Positions 6,849-16,763 of a DNA stretch of 64,000 bases are shown here, piece after piece; position 1 is the stretch's first letter, and each line of letters starts with the position of its first letter. A program made the position numbers and the translations under genes. Location of the stretch: positions 124,001 through 188,000 of the forward strand of contig JAKVBL010000003.1 of assembly GCA_022447365.1 (NCBI GenBank). Direction: 5' to 3'. This DNA comes from Oleiphilaceae bacterium (GTDB taxonomy: Bacteria > Pseudomonadota > Gammaproteobacteria > Pseudomonadales > Oleiphilaceae). The notes below the pieces were generated by a model, which searched no databases, was not told the origin of the DNA, and worked only from the letters and a program-made list of their open reading frames with translations.

Positions 6849-9824
6849 TTATTGGTCTTGCGTTTCACCTTCGTTCACTGGTGCTGCCGAAGCGGCTGAT
6901 GGCTGGCTTTCAGTAGCTTTCGCGCGTGGGTCGTTGTGTGCAAGTTTTGCTTCACCTCGCTGGCGACGGCGTGCTGGGCGCTGAGGCTTAAAGGTACTAG
7001 CGTTTGAGTTTGCAACGGCAACCGAAACATCAGGGCTTGATTTAGACTCTGCAGCTTCCGGCTTCGGCTCAGGCTTTTTCTCCACTAGAGCTTTTGCCGT
7101 TTCAGCTTTTTCTGCTGGTGCTTCAGATTGGGCTTTGGTTCCTGATGCTTGTTCGCCAGTGGCTTCTTTTTCTGAGCTTGGGCGACGACGACGGCGACGA
7201 CGTTGCGGTGCCGGTTTTGTATCGTCTTCTTTCGCTTCAGTTTCAGCAGTCGTTACGGCCTCAGCTTGCGCAGATGGCTTTTCAGCTTTTTCTGCTTTTG
7301 TTTCGGCTTTAGGCGCTTCTTCTTTTGAAGTTTTGCTTACTGCGGCATCATTCGGTGTTGCACTTTCAGGCTCCGACGCTGCTTTTTCTGCTGGCTTTTC
7401 AGCGCTAGTTGCTTTTGCGTTAGCCGTTGCTTTTTCTGTCGAATCAGCAGTTGGCTGAGTGACTTTCTCAGCAGGCGCTGCTGTTTTGGCAACTGGTTCT
7501 GCTGCCGGAGCTTTTTCAGTAGCAGGCGTTTCAGTGCTTGCAGCTTCAGTTGCTGTCGTGTTTTCCGCTTCAGTTGCTGTCGTGTTTTCCGCTTTAGGTG
7601 CATTACGACGACGGTTGCGGCGACGATTGTTTGAGCGTGGCGCTTTCTCTTGCGTCGCGTTCGAGTCGTTTTGTGCTGCGTCCGTTGCTGCAACAGGTGC
7701 TTCTTGAGCATCCGTTGTCGCTTTTTCTGCTTCCGCTTTTGCTGGCGCTACTTTTGCCAACTCTTCATCAGAGATAGGCTCAGGGCGTGGCTTCTCGCGA
7801 TACTTCTGATTGTTAGAACCCGCATTGCGTTGACGACGTGGTCGCTTGTTGGCGCTATCTGTATTGTCGTTTTGCTTGCTTTGATTCTGTTTATTGCGCG
7901 GCGCGTTTTGCTCTTTTTCAGCCGTATTTCGATCATTTGAACGCGCTTTATCATTGTTGCGCTTGTTATTGCGCTGACCTTGGCGTTCATCATTGCGATC
8001 CCGTTTGTTATTACGGTTTTGCTGATTATTACGGTCATCACTACGCTTAGTGCGTTTAGCATTCGTTTGTCGATTACTGTTTTGGCGACGTTGGTTGTTG
8101 TTGCGATTTTTAGGAGAAGGTTTCTCTTCTTCTTTCTCGCTTTCTTCAGAGCTAAACATTGCAGAAAGCTTGCTAGCAATCTTTGCAAACAAACCGCCTT
8201 CGTTCGAAGAAGTTGGAGCTGGAGGACGAGGCGTAATCGTCTTCACTGCGGCTTCTTCTTTAACTGTTTCACGTGGTTGTGCAGCGGTGCTTTGCTCTTC
8301 TTCGTTTTGGCTAACTTCAAGTGTATAGCTTGGTGTGTCCTCAAGGTTTGCGTAATCATCTTCACGCAAACGTGTCACTTCGAAGTGAGGTGTTTCTAGA
8401 TGATCTTTAGGAACAATAATGACATCAACGTTTTGCTTACTTTCAATCTCAACGATTTGCTTACGCTTCTCATTCAAAAGGAAGGTTGCAACGCTAACTG
8501 GGACGATTGCTTGTATCGCACCAGTTTTTTCTTTTGCACTTTCTTCGTAGATCAAACGCATGATCGATAGTGCAAGAGATTCAATGTCACGAATGGTGCC
8601 TTGTCCGTTACAACGAGGGCAAGTTTCTGAACGTGTTTCGCCGAGTGAAGGACGCAAGCGTTGGCGAGACATTTCTAGCAGGCCAAAGCGAGAGATCTTT
8701 CCGACCTGAACACGTGCGCGATCTAACTCAAGTGCGTCACGCATACGGTTCTCAACTTCGCGTTGGTTTTTGCTAGGGCCCATGTCGATGAAGTCAATAA
8801 CAATCAAACCGCCCATATCACGTAAGCGAAGTTGGCGTGCTATTTCATCAGCGGCTTCAAGGTTTGTTTGAAGTGCTGTTTCTTCAATGTCGCTGCCTTT
8901 TGTTGCACGCGCCGAGTTGATATCAATCGAGACAAGTGCCTCTGTTGGGTCGATAACAATAGAACCGCCAGACGGCAATTTTACTTCACGTTGGAATGCT
9001 GTTTCGATTTGCGCTTCGATTTGATAGCGGCTGAATAATGGGATCTCGTCTTGGTAGAGTTTGATCTTGTTTTCGTAAGCCGGCATTACAGCGCGAACGA
9101 AATTCAATACATCTTCAAATACTGCAGGTGCGTCGACCAATACCTCGCCGATATCTTGGCGCAGATAGTCTCGAATAGCGCGAATGATTACGTTGCTTTC
9201 TTGGTAGATTAAGAAAGGAGCGGGGCGGCTCTCAGACGCAGTCTTAATGGAATCCCAAAATTGAACAAGGTAATCAAGGTCCCATTGTAGTTCTTCAGTA
9301 CTTCGACCAACGCCTGCAGTGCGAACAATAACGCCCATGCTGTTAGGCATGTTTAAGCCAGACATTGCTTCTTTTAGCTGTGCGCGATCTGGCCCTTCAA
9401 TTCGGCGAGAAATGCCGCCAGCTCTTGCGTTGTTTGGCATGAGTACCAAGTAACGACCAGCTAGGCTGATAAACGTAGTGAGTGCAGCACCCTTGTTGCC
9501 GCGCTCTTCCTTTTCAACCTGTACGATTACTTCTTGGCCTTCGCTGATCGCATCTTTGATGTTAACGCGGCCTTTGCCAGCGCTTGGCTTGAAGTATTCT
9601 TTTGAAATTTCTTTAAGAGGAAGGAAGCCGTGTCGCTCGGCACCGAAATCGACGAAAGCAGCTTCTAGGCTAGGTTCAACACGGGTTACTTTGCCTTTAT
9701 AAATGTTTGCTTTCTTTTGCTCGCGAGAGCCGGCTTCAATGTCTAGGTCGTAGAGTTTTTGCCCGTCAACGAGGGCTACACGCAACTCTTCGCTTTGAGT
9801 CGCGTTGATTAACATTCTTTTCAT
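6849..9824 (-). CDS. rne: Ribonuclease E
   Basis: Endoribonuclease at the core of the RNA degradosome, for mRNA turnover and rRNA/tRNA maturation. [22 protein letters not shown] is the canonical N-terminus, so the start is the ATG at 9824 rather than the one two codons upstream. The S1 domain (about 35-125), the DNase-I-like catalytic core ([19 protein letters not shown] carries the catalytic Asp) and the Zn-link CPRCNGQG (about 403-410) are intact. From about residue 530 the scaffold half is an Arg/Asn/Lys-rich RNA-binding stretch, then a long Ala/Glu/Lys low-complexity tail and a final Arg-rich patch. It diverges from rluC, as in many gammaproteobacteria, with a long leader that may serve autoregulation. 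Confidence 0.97.
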   Translation of the reverse strand: MKRMLINATQSEELRVALVDGQKLYDLDIEAGSREQKKANIYKGKVTRVEPSLEAAFVDFGAERHGFLPLKEISKEYFKPSAGKGRVNIKDAISEGQEVIVQVEKEERGNKGAALTTFISLAGRYLVLMPNNARAGGISRRIEGPDRAQLKEAMSGLNMPNSMGVIVRTAGVGRSTEELQWDLDYLVQFWDSIKTASESRPAPFLIYQESNVIIRAIRDYLRQDIGEVLVDAPAVFEDVLNFVRAVMPAYENKIKLYQDEIPLFSRYQIEAQIETAFQREVKLPSGGSIVIDPTEALVSIDINSARATKGSDIEETALQTNLEAADEIARQLRLRDMGGLIVIDFIDMGPSKNQREVENRMRDALELDRARVQVGKISRFGLLEMSRQRLRPSLGETRSETCPRCNGQGTIRDIESLALSIMRLIYEESAKEKTGAIQAIVPVSVATFLLNEKRKQIVEIESKQNVDVIIVPKDHLETPHFEVTRLREDDYANLEDTPSYTLEVSQNEEEQSTAAQPRETVKEEAAVKTITPRPPAPTSSNEGGLFAKIASKLSAMFSSEESEKEEEKPSPKNRNNNQRRQNSNRQTNAKRTKRSDDRNNQQNRNNKRDRNDERQGQRNNKRNNDKARSNDRNTAEKEQNAPRNKQNQSKQNDNTDSANKRPRRQRNAGSNNQKYREKPRPEPISDEELAKVAPAKAEAEKATTDAQEAPVAATDAAQNDSNATQEKAPRSNNRRRNRRRNAPKAENTTATEAENTTATEAASTETPATEKAPAAEPVAKTAAPAEKVTQPTADSTEKATANAKATSAEKPAEKAASEPESATPNDAAVSKTSKEEAPKAETKAEKAEKPSAQAEAVTTAETEAKEDDTKPAPQRRRRRRRPSSEKEATGEQASGTKAQSEAPAEKAETAKALVEKKPEPKPEAAESKSSPDVSVAVANSNASTFKPQRPARRRQRGEAKLAHNDPRAKATESQPSAASAAPVNEGETQDQ
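7543..7590. repeat. 24-bp tandem duplication inside rne
   Basis: Two exact 24-bp copies (7543-7566 and 7567-7590) encode the octapeptide ENTTATEA twice in the RNase E tail. In-frame expansion here changes only the disordered region. Confidence 0.9.
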
Positions 9825-10485
9825 GAACAACGTCCAATATGGCGCTGTATACAGGAAGGGCAGAAAGATTGAGGGTTAGAGTACCTACAACTGTGGCGTT
9901 AAAACGAGCATGCAAACACTAAACTTCAGGTTTTATAGCTGCTCTGTTGAACTAACATCTCATTGTAAACAGCAGGTCTTATGGTCTCTTTACAACGCAA
10001 GTCTTGTGAACTCACGGTGTCGGCCTGTGTCGTGATCATGCTTTGAATGGCTTGCGAAGGCCTCTTTAAGCATCATCTAAAAATCTTTTGCGCTACGCTG
10101 TACAGCGTATTTATCCAATCATTTGTTTTGCAAACTGCGTAAAAACAAATGTTCCTTTGGGTGTTTCTCTTTTCATACCGTGAGCGCAGTGAGCGCTATG
10201 CGATAGGCAGGCTTCAAGGCTTCGAACGATATGTATTACCAATGCATCACCATCATTCAACTTTGCCAACGCTTTTCTCATTGCTGTTTTTTGGCAACAA
10301 CTGCAAAGCGGCTATACTCTTTTTTCCTGCAGATTCTAGTGAAGAATGTGCGTATTTTACGGGGCTAAAGCTGTATGATTGCGGAAACGAAAATGTCGTT
10401 TCAAGCACCTTTGGATTTAAAAGGGGCCGACGCGGAAGCGAATATAGCAGTAATTGGTAGGTCGGGCAACGACTTAGAGGTGTAG
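9825..10485. other. Long rne/rluC intergenic region (rne leader)
   Basis: About 660 bp lie between the two divergent genes. The region holds small dyads (around GCTGTATACAGC at 9843-9854 and CGCTGTACAGCG at 10097-10108) and a direct repeat of GTGAGCGCA/GTGAGCGCT near 10181-10197. A 103-codon open frame (10149-10460) has no family resemblance or convincing start. In E. coli the rne leader folds into hairpins used by RNase E to limit its own mRNA; the same role is plausible here but not demonstrated. Confidence 0.5.
10291..10318 (+). promoter_or_regulatory. Putative sigma-70 promoter for rluC
   Basis: TTGGCA (10291-10296) and TATACT (10313-10318) are separated by 16 bp. This would give a leader of about 160 nt before rluC. 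Confidence 0.5.
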
Positions 10486-11484
10486 GTGGCAGATCAAAAA
10501 GTAAAAGCTCAAAAACCTGAAGGACAAAAGAAGCCTTTGGGGCATGGTGTGCAATTAGTCACCATTACTGAGAAGAACGAAACTCAGCGGATCGACAATT
10601 TTTTATTGAATGCGTGCAAGGGCGTGCCGAAGTCCAAAATTTATCGCGTGATTCGTAAAGGTGATGTGCGCATAAATAAAAAAAGATGTAAGCCAGAAAC
10701 GAAGCTACAGCTCGGTGATATCGTTCGCGTTCCTCCTATGCACACAACGAACAGAGTTAACGGACAAGTTAAGGTTAGCGATTCTTTGTCTCAAGCGCTT
10801 AAAGATTCAGTTCTCTATGAAGACAATCAGCTTTTAGTGATCAATAAACCTTCTGGCTTGTCTGTTCATGGCGGAAGTGGTGTGAACTTGGGTTTGATAG
10901 AGGCTTTGCGTACAAAATACCCCGAACATCAGTTTCTTGAGCTAGTTCATCGATTAGATCGAGATACCTCTGGTGCTGTTCTGATTGCTAAGAGTCGTCC
11001 TGCCTTAAAAGCACTTCATGCGCAATTTAGAGATGATACGGTGAACAAGATTTACCATTTAGCGGTATTCGGTAAATGGCCAAAGCACAAAGTGATGGTG
11101 GATGCTCCGCTTCGTAAGAATGAGCTCAAATCTGGCGAGCGTATGGTGGTGGTGAGTGCTGACGGAAAACCGAGCCAAACGAAGTTTTCGATTCTGAATC
11201 GTTCGGATAAGTTTACCTTGGTTGAAGCAAAGCCGATTACTGGGCGTACGCACCAAATTCGCGTCCATGCCGCGTTTTCTAAACATCCAATTGTGGGGGA
11301 TGTTAAGTATATCCAGAACTTGGTCGAAGATCAGGGCGGAATGGAGAAGGCGCGTTTGATGCTTCACGCGCGGGCCATAGAATTTGACTTGCCAATAAAG
11401 GGAGGCAAAATGCGACGTATGCGACTTGAAGCTGAATATGACGAGCGCTACACGCAAGCTCTAGAGAAAATGGAGTTACTTTAG
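10486..11484 (+). CDS. rluC: 23S rRNA pseudouridine(955/2504/2580) synthase RluC
   Basis: Makes three pseudouridines in 23S rRNA. It has an N-terminal S4 RNA-binding domain (about 35-95, RIDNFLL...VPKSKIYRVIRKGDVRIN) and the catalytic domain with HRLDRDTSG (catalytic Asp). TGRTHQIRVH is the second family motif. Length is 332 aa, usual for RluC. The start is GTG 10486 with AGAGG just upstream. Its stop overlaps the next gene's start by one base. Confidence 0.95.
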   Translation: MADQKVKAQKPEGQKKPLGHGVQLVTITEKNETQRIDNFLLNACKGVPKSKIYRVIRKGDVRINKKRCKPETKLQLGDIVRVPPMHTTNRVNGQVKVSDSLSQALKDSVLYEDNQLLVINKPSGLSVHGGSGVNLGLIEALRTKYPEHQFLELVHRLDRDTSGAVLIAKSRPALKALHAQFRDDTVNKIYHLAVFGKWPKHKVMVDAPLRKNELKSGERMVVVSADGKPSQTKFSILNRSDKFTLVEAKPITGRTHQIRVHAAFSKHPIVGDVKYIQNLVEDQGGMEKARLMLHARAIEFDLPIKGGKMRRMRLEAEYDERYTQALEKMELL

Positions 11485-12152
11485 TGCGATATTCAACGAT
11501 TGTGTTCGATTGGGATGGAACCTTGGTAGATTCGGAGCGTCATATCGTTTCCTGCATCGCTGAATCTGCACAAGTGTGCGACCTGCCTGAGCTCAGCTAC
11601 GCCCGCATGAAGAGTATCATCGGTCTCGGTATGAAAGAGGCTTTGTTTGAACTTTATCCCAATATTACTGAGGATCAGATTCAGACGTTGAGGGCGCATT
11701 ATTCTCAGCGATTCCATAAGAATGAAGGTGCAGAGTTATCGTTGTTTCCATATGTATTCGACGTGCTTAAAGAGCTAAAAGATCGAGGCTTTGTTTTAGC
11801 TGTAGCGACAGGTAAGAGTCGACGCGGTCTTGATATGGCGAAGGAGCAGAGTGGGCTAGGACAGTTTTTTGATATTGAACGGTGCGCGGATGAAACGCGA
11901 TCGAAGCCGCACCCGCAAATGCTTATCGAGATTTCTGACCATTTGAAGGTGCCGCGAGATCAAATGTTGATGGTTGGTGATACGACCTTTGATATGGAAA
12001 TGGCGCAGAAGGCACAGATGCCTAGTGTCGGCGTAAGCTACGGTGTGCATGCGGTGAAGAGCTTACGGCAATATAATCCGAAGCGCATTGTTGATGCGAT
12101 GCCTGAGCTGCTAGCATGGCTCGTCGAATCACATGACGATATAAAGCTCTAG
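11484..12152 (+). CDS. HAD-IA phosphatase (phosphoglycolate-phosphatase type)
   Basis: A 222-aa HAD hydrolase with all four motifs: FDWDGTLVDS (nucleophile Asp), VATGKSRRG, the Lys in RSKPHPQM and VGDTTFDMEMAQ. A small helical cap lies after motif I (subclass IA). It is joined to rluC by a one-base overlap (TAG/GTG) and followed by sppA. This rluC-HAD-sppA order is common in pseudomonads and relatives. The substrate cannot be read from the sequence; small phosphorylated metabolites are likely. Confidence 0.9.
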   Translation: MRYSTIVFDWDGTLVDSERHIVSCIAESAQVCDLPELSYARMKSIIGLGMKEALFELYPNITEDQIQTLRAHYSQRFHKNEGAELSLFPYVFDVLKELKDRGFVLAVATGKSRRGLDMAKEQSGLGQFFDIERCADETRSKPHPQMLIEISDHLKVPRDQMLMVGDTTFDMEMAQKAQMPSVGVSYGVHAVKSLRQYNPKRIVDAMPELLAWLVESHDDIKL

Positions 12153-12226
12153 ATTTTTTATCGTGGGCGTTCTCAAGTCGATCGTTGATTAGTAATTTTG
12201 ATAAAACAATAAACTAGGAGTTCCTT

Positions 12227-13210
12227 TTGGAAAACTCAGATAACGTAAAGGCAGTCCCTCAGCCAACTAGTTCCAACTCTAAAGAATGGAAGTTAATTGA
12301 AAAAACGGTAGCTACTTTAGGGGTTGAGCAGCGACGTACTCGTCGTTGGGGTATTTTCTTTAAGTTGCTGACCTTCGCTTACTTATTCATTTTGCTTGGC
12401 GTGATGGCAAATGGTTTAAGTCCAAGCGGTATGCAGGTTGACTCCGAAAATTACACTGCCTTGATTGATGTGCGAGGAGTGATTGCAGATCAAGAAAATG
12501 CTAGTGCTGATGTGATCGTGACAGGTTTACGCTCTGCATTTGAGGCAGAAGGGGCTAAAGCGGTCATTTTGAGAATTAACAGCCCGGGCGGAAGTCCAGT
12601 TCAGTCTGGCTACGTCTATGATGAAATCAAGCGGTTGCGCGGCTTGTATCCTGAGAAAAAACTCTATGCAGTGATTACCGATTTGGGAGCCTCTGGTGCT
12701 TATTACATGGCAGCGGCTGCTGACGAAATTTATGCAGATAAAGCAAGCTTAGTTGGGTCTATTGGTGTAACAGCAGCAGGTTTTGGCTTTGTTGACCTGA
12801 TTGATGAATATGGCGTTGAGCGTCGCACTTATACCTCTGGTGAGCACAAAGCATTTCTGGACCCGTTTAGTGAAGAGAATCCAGAAGAGGTGGCATTCTG
12901 GAAAACTGTATTAACTAGTACGCATCAGCAATTCATTGATAAGGTGAAAGAAGGGCGTGGTGATCGTTTGGTAGAAAACGATAAGTTATTTAGTGGATTG
13001 ATCTGGAATGGGGAGCAAGCTCTTGAGTTGGGCTTGATTGACGGATTAGGTAGTTCTGGTTACGTGGCGCGCGAGCTTGTCGGTGCTGAAGATATTGTTG
13101 ACTTCTCATTGCAGCCAGACCCATTCCAGCAATTTACAGAGTCCTTGGGTGTATCCATCGGCGGAGCGATCAGTTCAGTATTAGGTTTGAATACCATGCA
13201 GCTTCGTTAG
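12227..13210 (+). CDS. sppA: Signal peptide peptidase SppA (36-kDa type)
   Basis: A membrane-anchored serine protease that clears signal-peptide remnants. One membrane helix (about 42-62) is followed by a single S49 domain. The catalytic dyad is Ser156 (LGASGAYY) and Lys208 (SGEHKAF), 52 residues apart, as in the Bacillus enzyme. NSPGGSP (about 118-124) shapes the oxyanion region. The start is TTG 12227 with AGGAG at 12216-12220, a clear case of a non-ATG start. Length is 327 aa. Confidence 0.93.
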   Translation: MENSDNVKAVPQPTSSNSKEWKLIEKTVATLGVEQRRTRRWGIFFKLLTFAYLFILLGVMANGLSPSGMQVDSENYTALIDVRGVIADQENASADVIVTGLRSAFEAEGAKAVILRINSPGGSPVQSGYVYDEIKRLRGLYPEKKLYAVITDLGASGAYYMAAAADEIYADKASLVGSIGVTAAGFGFVDLIDEYGVERRTYTSGEHKAFLDPFSEENPEEVAFWKTVLTSTHQQFIDKVKEGRGDRLVENDKLFSGLIWNGEQALELGLIDGLGSSGYVARELVGAEDIVDFSLQPDPFQQFTESLGVSIGGAISSVLGLNTMQLR

Positions 13211-13230
13211 ATTTTTTAAAAAGCTATATA

Positions 13231-13255
13231 AGGCAGCTAATTAGCTGCCTTTTTT
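13231..13255. terminator. Terminator between sppA and maf
   Basis: The perfect palindrome AGGCAGCTAATTAGCTGCCT is followed by a T-run. It ends sppA; the convergent maf gene finishes inside the T-run. Confidence 0.88.
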
Positions 13256-13847
13256 ATGGGAGCATAATACCGAAGCGCTCAAGTATGTGGCATAGCTCTA
13301 TTAATGGGAGGCCTATCAGAGCATTTGGGTCTTTTGTCTCAATCGCCTCAAACAACGTAACGCCTAAACCTTCGACCTTGAATCCGCCCGCACAATCATA
13401 AGATGGCTCTTTTTGCACATAGCTTTCAATTTGGGCGGATGTTAAAGGCTTAAATTTCACGCGCGTTAGATCGCAAGTGGTTTCTTCCTGCATTGTTTCG
13501 GTGTTAACGACCGAAAGAGCAGTAAAAAACGAAACCTCTTTGCCTGAGCAGAAGGCGAGTTGCTCGCAGTTCTTTTTGAAAGAACCTGGTTTATGAAGAT
13601 ATACTCCGTCGCAATAAGCTACCTGATCGCTACCGATAACAATGCTTTTGATTGGTGATGAGAGTGAGGCCACCACATTATGCGCTTTTAGTGATGCGAG
13701 CTTTAGAGCTAAGTCTTTTGGAGAGTTGGCCGAAATAGATCTTTCATCGATCTCAGGAGCAATGCATTCAACATGAGAAAACAGCTTCTCTAATAGAGTT
13801 TTGCGGTATTTGCTAGATGAGCCAAGAATTATGCGATGGGTAGTCAT
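13254..13847 (-). CDS. Maf-family nucleotide pyrophosphatase (YceF type)
   Basis: Hydrolyses non-canonical or modified nucleoside triphosphates; the YceF subfamily prefers 7-methyl-GTP. ILGSSSKYRKTLL, the SDQV metal site, YDCAGGFKVEGLG and the LIGLPL C-terminus are diagnostic. Length is 197 aa, normal. It is divergent from yceD with a shared 150-bp promoter region, the usual maf/yceD arrangement. Confidence 0.93.
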   Translation of the reverse strand: MTTHRIILGSSSKYRKTLLEKLFSHVECIAPEIDERSISANSPKDLALKLASLKAHNVVASLSSPIKSIVIGSDQVAYCDGVYLHKPGSFKKNCEQLAFCSGKEVSFFTALSVVNTETMQEETTCDLTRVKFKPLTSAQIESYVQKEPSYDCAGGFKVEGLGVTLFEAIETKDPNALIGLPLIELCHILERFGIMLP

Positions 13848-13959
13848 TTAGTTTTCTTGAAATAGTTCGAATTGGCGCTAGTGTTTCATATTCCAAACTG
13901 ATGCTGAAGCCTCAGTTGTGCACTGCTTTGAACGATTGTTAAAAAAATGTTGTTTTCTT

Positions 13960-13988
13960 TTGACAAGTACGGGTCTCGCCAATAGAAT
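13960..13988 (+). promoter_or_regulatory. Strong sigma-70 promoter for the yceD-rpmF-plsX cluster
   Basis: A consensus TTGACA (13960-13965) and TAGAAT (13983-13988) are separated by exactly 17 bp. The predicted transcription start (about 13994-13996) is only a few bases from the yceD ATG at 13998, implying an almost leaderless transcript. Confidence 0.8.
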
Positions 13989-13997
13989 TGCGCGCTT

Positions 13998-14510
13998 ATG
14001 TCGGATCAATCACTCCCAAAGACTGTCGATCCCCTTAAATACGCTGACCAAAACAAGGTTTTGCCGGGGAAAATTGCAGTGCAATCTATGCCTCGTTTGG
14101 CAGATATTGTGCTAAGTACTGAAGGGGATGTAGAAGTAACGCTTGAGTTTGATCGCGATGAGCAACATCTTAGAGTTCTCAAAGGGCATCTAAAAGCGGA
14201 ATTAGCTTTAACCTGCGAGCGTTGCTTAGAAGCGGTTAACAAGGTAGTAGAGTCAGACTTTCAGCTTGGTATTGTCTTATCAGATGAGCAAGCTAAGAAC
14301 CTACCTGGATACTACGAGCCGCTTTTGGTCGAACCGGAAGTTATGCCGGTTTATGATGTGGTCGAAGAGGAATTGATCCTCAGCTTGCCGATGTTTTCCT
14401 ATCACGATGATTGTAAAGCAGAGCAATTTGGGGAAGAGCAAGAAATTGAAGAAGCACCGGAAAAAGAAAATCCTTTTGCCGTGTTATCTGAATTGAAGCT
14501 CAAAAAATAG
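13998..14510 (+). CDS. yceD: DUF177 / 23S rRNA accumulation protein YceD
   Basis: A 170-aa protein needed for normal 23S rRNA levels in E. coli and plants. The family cysteine pair is CERCLEA (about 75-81), and the C-terminus NPFAVLSELKLKK matches the conserved NPFAVLASLK ending. The residues right after ATG 13998 (DQSLPKTVDPLKYAD) align with the family start, so the start is not further downstream. It heads the rpmF-plsX-fab operon. Confidence 0.93.
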   Translation: MSDQSLPKTVDPLKYADQNKVLPGKIAVQSMPRLADIVLSTEGDVEVTLEFDRDEQHLRVLKGHLKAELALTCERCLEAVNKVVESDFQLGIVLSDEQAKNLPGYYEPLLVEPEVMPVYDVVEEELILSLPMFSYHDDCKAEQFGEEQEIEEAPEKENPFAVLSELKLKK

Positions 14511-14573
14511 TTTATGATTTGCGCGCACTTATAGATTGCGCCACATGAGAAAGACACCTTTCGGGAGAAACGT

Positions 14574-14753
14574 ATGGCTGTTCAACAAAATCGCAAAACT
14601 CGCTCTAAGCGTGGCATGCGCCGTTCACACGACGCGCTAACTGGTGCAACTCTTTCAGTTGACTCAACTACTGGTGAAACGCACCGTCGTCACCACGTAA
14701 CTGCAGACGGTTTTTACCGTGGTAAGCAAGTTATCGAGAAAGCAGACGACTAA
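14574..14753 (+). CDS. rpmF: 50S ribosomal protein L32
   Basis: A 59-aa protein beginning [20 protein letters not shown], the hallmark of bacterial L32, and ending [22 protein letters not shown] lies just upstream as ribosome binding site. The zinc-ribbon cysteines of some L32 proteins are absent, as usual in this class. It sits between yceD and plsX, the conserved position. Confidence 0.97.
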   Translation: MAVQQNRKTRSKRGMRRSHDALTGATLSVDSTTGETHRRHHVTADGFYRGKQVIEKADD

Positions 14754-14771
14754 GCGAATTATTCGCACGCT

Positions 14772-15797
14772 ATGACAGGAAACCTGCGCATCGCTGTTGA
14801 TGCGATGAGTTGTGATCATGGCGCACAAGTGGCGGTTAATGCGTCACTTTCGTTCTTAGAACGAAACAAAACCTCTGACATTGTTTTGGTTGGTAATCAA
14901 AGCGAGTTGGAGGTTTTTTTGTTTCAGCACCCGCTCTATTCCTCATTAAAACATCGTCTTGAAATAAGCCCAGCTAACTCTGTTGTTCTTATGGATGACA
15001 AACCCTCAGTGGTGTTGCGTCGAAAGCAAGATAGCTCAATGGCTGAAGCACTAAAGATGGCGCGTGATGGCTCAGTATCAGCAGTGGTTAGTGGTGGAAA
15101 TACCGGAGCCTTGATGGCTTTAGGGCGCTCCATTTTAGGGACCTTTCATGGTGTTGATCGCCCAGCTATCACAAAGCTATTTCCGTCTCAAAATGGTGGA
15201 ACCTTAGTTCTTGATCTTGGTGCAAATGTAGATAGCTCAGCTGAGCAGCTTATGCAGTTCGCCTTAATGGGCCAGATACTTGCGCAAGTGATTAAAGAGA
15301 AAGAGCAGGCGGACGTTGCGCTTCTTAATGTTGGTGATGAAAACATTAAGGGCAACGAGTTAGTTCGTTTGGCGGATTCTCTTATCAGAGAAACGCCAGA
15401 AATTAACTATATTGGTTTTGCTGAGGGCGGCGATATTTTTCGAGGTAAAGCTGACGTTCTTGTTTGCGATGGTTTTGTTGGGAATATTGCACTAAAAAGC
15501 GCCGAGGGTGCGGCAAATATTATCCTTGATGGGGTGAAGTCCTTTTTTGAACGTTCATGGTTTACGCGCTTGTTAGCGAAGTTGTTGGCGCCACATATGG
15601 CTAGTGCGCTGAAACAGCTTGATCCCGATACGCACAACGGAGCCATGTTTTTAGGATTAAATGGCGTTGTGGTGAAAAGCCACGGCAACGCAAAGGTAGA
15701 AGCGTTTGTGCATGCAATTGAGCTTGCGGATCGCGAAGCACGCTCTAATCTACCTGAAAAAATTAACAAAGCACTAGAGTTCATCGCGTTCGACTAA
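14772..15797 (+). CDS. plsX: Phosphate acyltransferase PlsX
   Basis: Converts acyl-ACP to acyl-phosphate, the first step of glycerophospholipid synthesis with PlsY. Family motifs include RIAVDAMSCDHG, SGGNTGALMALG, LDLGANVD, NVGDENIKGNE and DGFVGNIALKSAEG. Note AVDAMSCD in place of the usual AVDAMGGD at the N-terminus. Length is 341 aa. It starts 18 bp after rpmF. Confidence 0.96.
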   Translation: MTGNLRIAVDAMSCDHGAQVAVNASLSFLERNKTSDIVLVGNQSELEVFLFQHPLYSSLKHRLEISPANSVVLMDDKPSVVLRRKQDSSMAEALKMARDGSVSAVVSGGNTGALMALGRSILGTFHGVDRPAITKLFPSQNGGTLVLDLGANVDSSAEQLMQFALMGQILAQVIKEKEQADVALLNVGDENIKGNELVRLADSLIRETPEINYIGFAEGGDIFRGKADVLVCDGFVGNIALKSAEGAANIILDGVKSFFERSWFTRLLAKLLAPHMASALKQLDPDTHNGAMFLGLNGVVVKSHGNAKVEAFVHAIELADREARSNLPEKINKALEFIAFD

Positions 15798-15821
15798 TTT
15801 GCGGTGATATAAGGAGGTTTT

Positions 15822-16763
15822 ATGTCGTTGGTATTTATGTTCCCCGGTCAAGGATCGCAAAGTGTGGGCATGATGGCTGATTTGTTAGCATCATCAGAGA
15901 AGGCAAATCAGGTGTTTGCTGAAGCTTCTGACGCGATTGGTATCGATTTAAGAAAATTGGCGCTAGAAGGTCCTGAAGAGAGAATTAATCAAACAGAGAT
16001 TACGCAGCCATTGATTCTCACCGCTAGTATCGCAGTATGGGAAGAGTGGTGTGCTCAAACAACGATTCGACCGGACTTTATGTGTGGCCATAGCCTCGGT
16101 GAGTACACCGCGCTTGTTGCCTCTGGCGCTATTTCATTGTCTGATGCCGTTAAACTTGTTCATTTGCGTGGCCAGCTTATGCAGCAAGCCGTTCCTCTGG
16201 GCCAAGGTGCGATGGCAGCTTTGCTTGGTTTGGATGATGAGACTGTTATTAAAGTATGTGAAGAGGCATCTAGTGTAGGTGTTGTATCAGCAGCTAATTT
16301 TAACTCGCCTGGCCAGGTAGTGATCGCGGGTGCGAATGATGCGCTTGAAAAAGCGATTGAGTTGGCTAAAGAAGCAGGCGCGCGCCGCGCAGCAATGCTG
16401 CCTGTGAGTGTGCCTTGTCATTGCGCTTTACTTGAGCCTGCGGGAGAAAAACTTGCAGAAGCCATCAATGCAATTTCGTTTGGCGAGCCGCAGGTTCCGA
16501 TTGTTCAAAATTATACTGCGACCGTAGCAGAGTCTATTGAAGACTTGAAAGCGAATCTATTGCCTCACTTGTCTAAAGCTGTGCAATGGACTAAATCAGT
16601 ACGTTACTTGGCTGATCAGGGTGCAACTCAGTTTGTTGAATGTGGGCCAGGCAAAGTCCTTGCAGGTTTGACGCGTCGCGTCGACAAGTCACTAGAAAAT
16701 TTCGCAATTTCAGATGGGCAGGGCATCACCTCAACGATTGCATCGCTCAGTGAGGAAGCGTAA
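15822..16763 (+). CDS. fabD: Malonyl-CoA--ACP transacylase
   Basis: Loads malonyl groups onto acyl carrier protein. MFPGQGSQSVGM, the nucleophile Ser in CGHSLGEYTAL and the catalytic His in VPCHCALLEPAG are present. An AAGGAGG site precedes ATG 15822. Length is 313 aa. It abuts fabG directly. Confidence 0.97.
   Translation: MSLVFMFPGQGSQSVGMMADLLASSEKANQVFAEASDAIGIDLRKLALEGPEERINQTEITQPLILTASIAVWEEWCAQTTIRPDFMCGHSLGEYTALVASGAISLSDAVKLVHLRGQLMQQAVPLGQGAMAALLGLDDETVIKVCEEASSVGVVSAANFNSPGQVVIAGANDALEKAIELAKEAGARRAAMLPVSVPCHCALLEPAGEKLAEAINAISFGEPQVPIVQNYTATVAESIEDLKANLLPHLSKAVQWTKSVRYLADQGATQFVECGPGKVLAGLTRRVDKSLENFAISDGQGITSTIASLSEEA

Noticed and set aside
7094-8399. Several long plus-strand frames opposite rne
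   Set aside because: They arise from the skewed, repetitive codons of the RNase E tail on the other strand and encode unlikely low-complexity peptides.
10149-10460. 103-codon frame in the rne/rluC gap
   Set aside because: No family resemblance and no ribosome binding site. It overlaps the likely rluC promoter and the opposite-strand rne leader.
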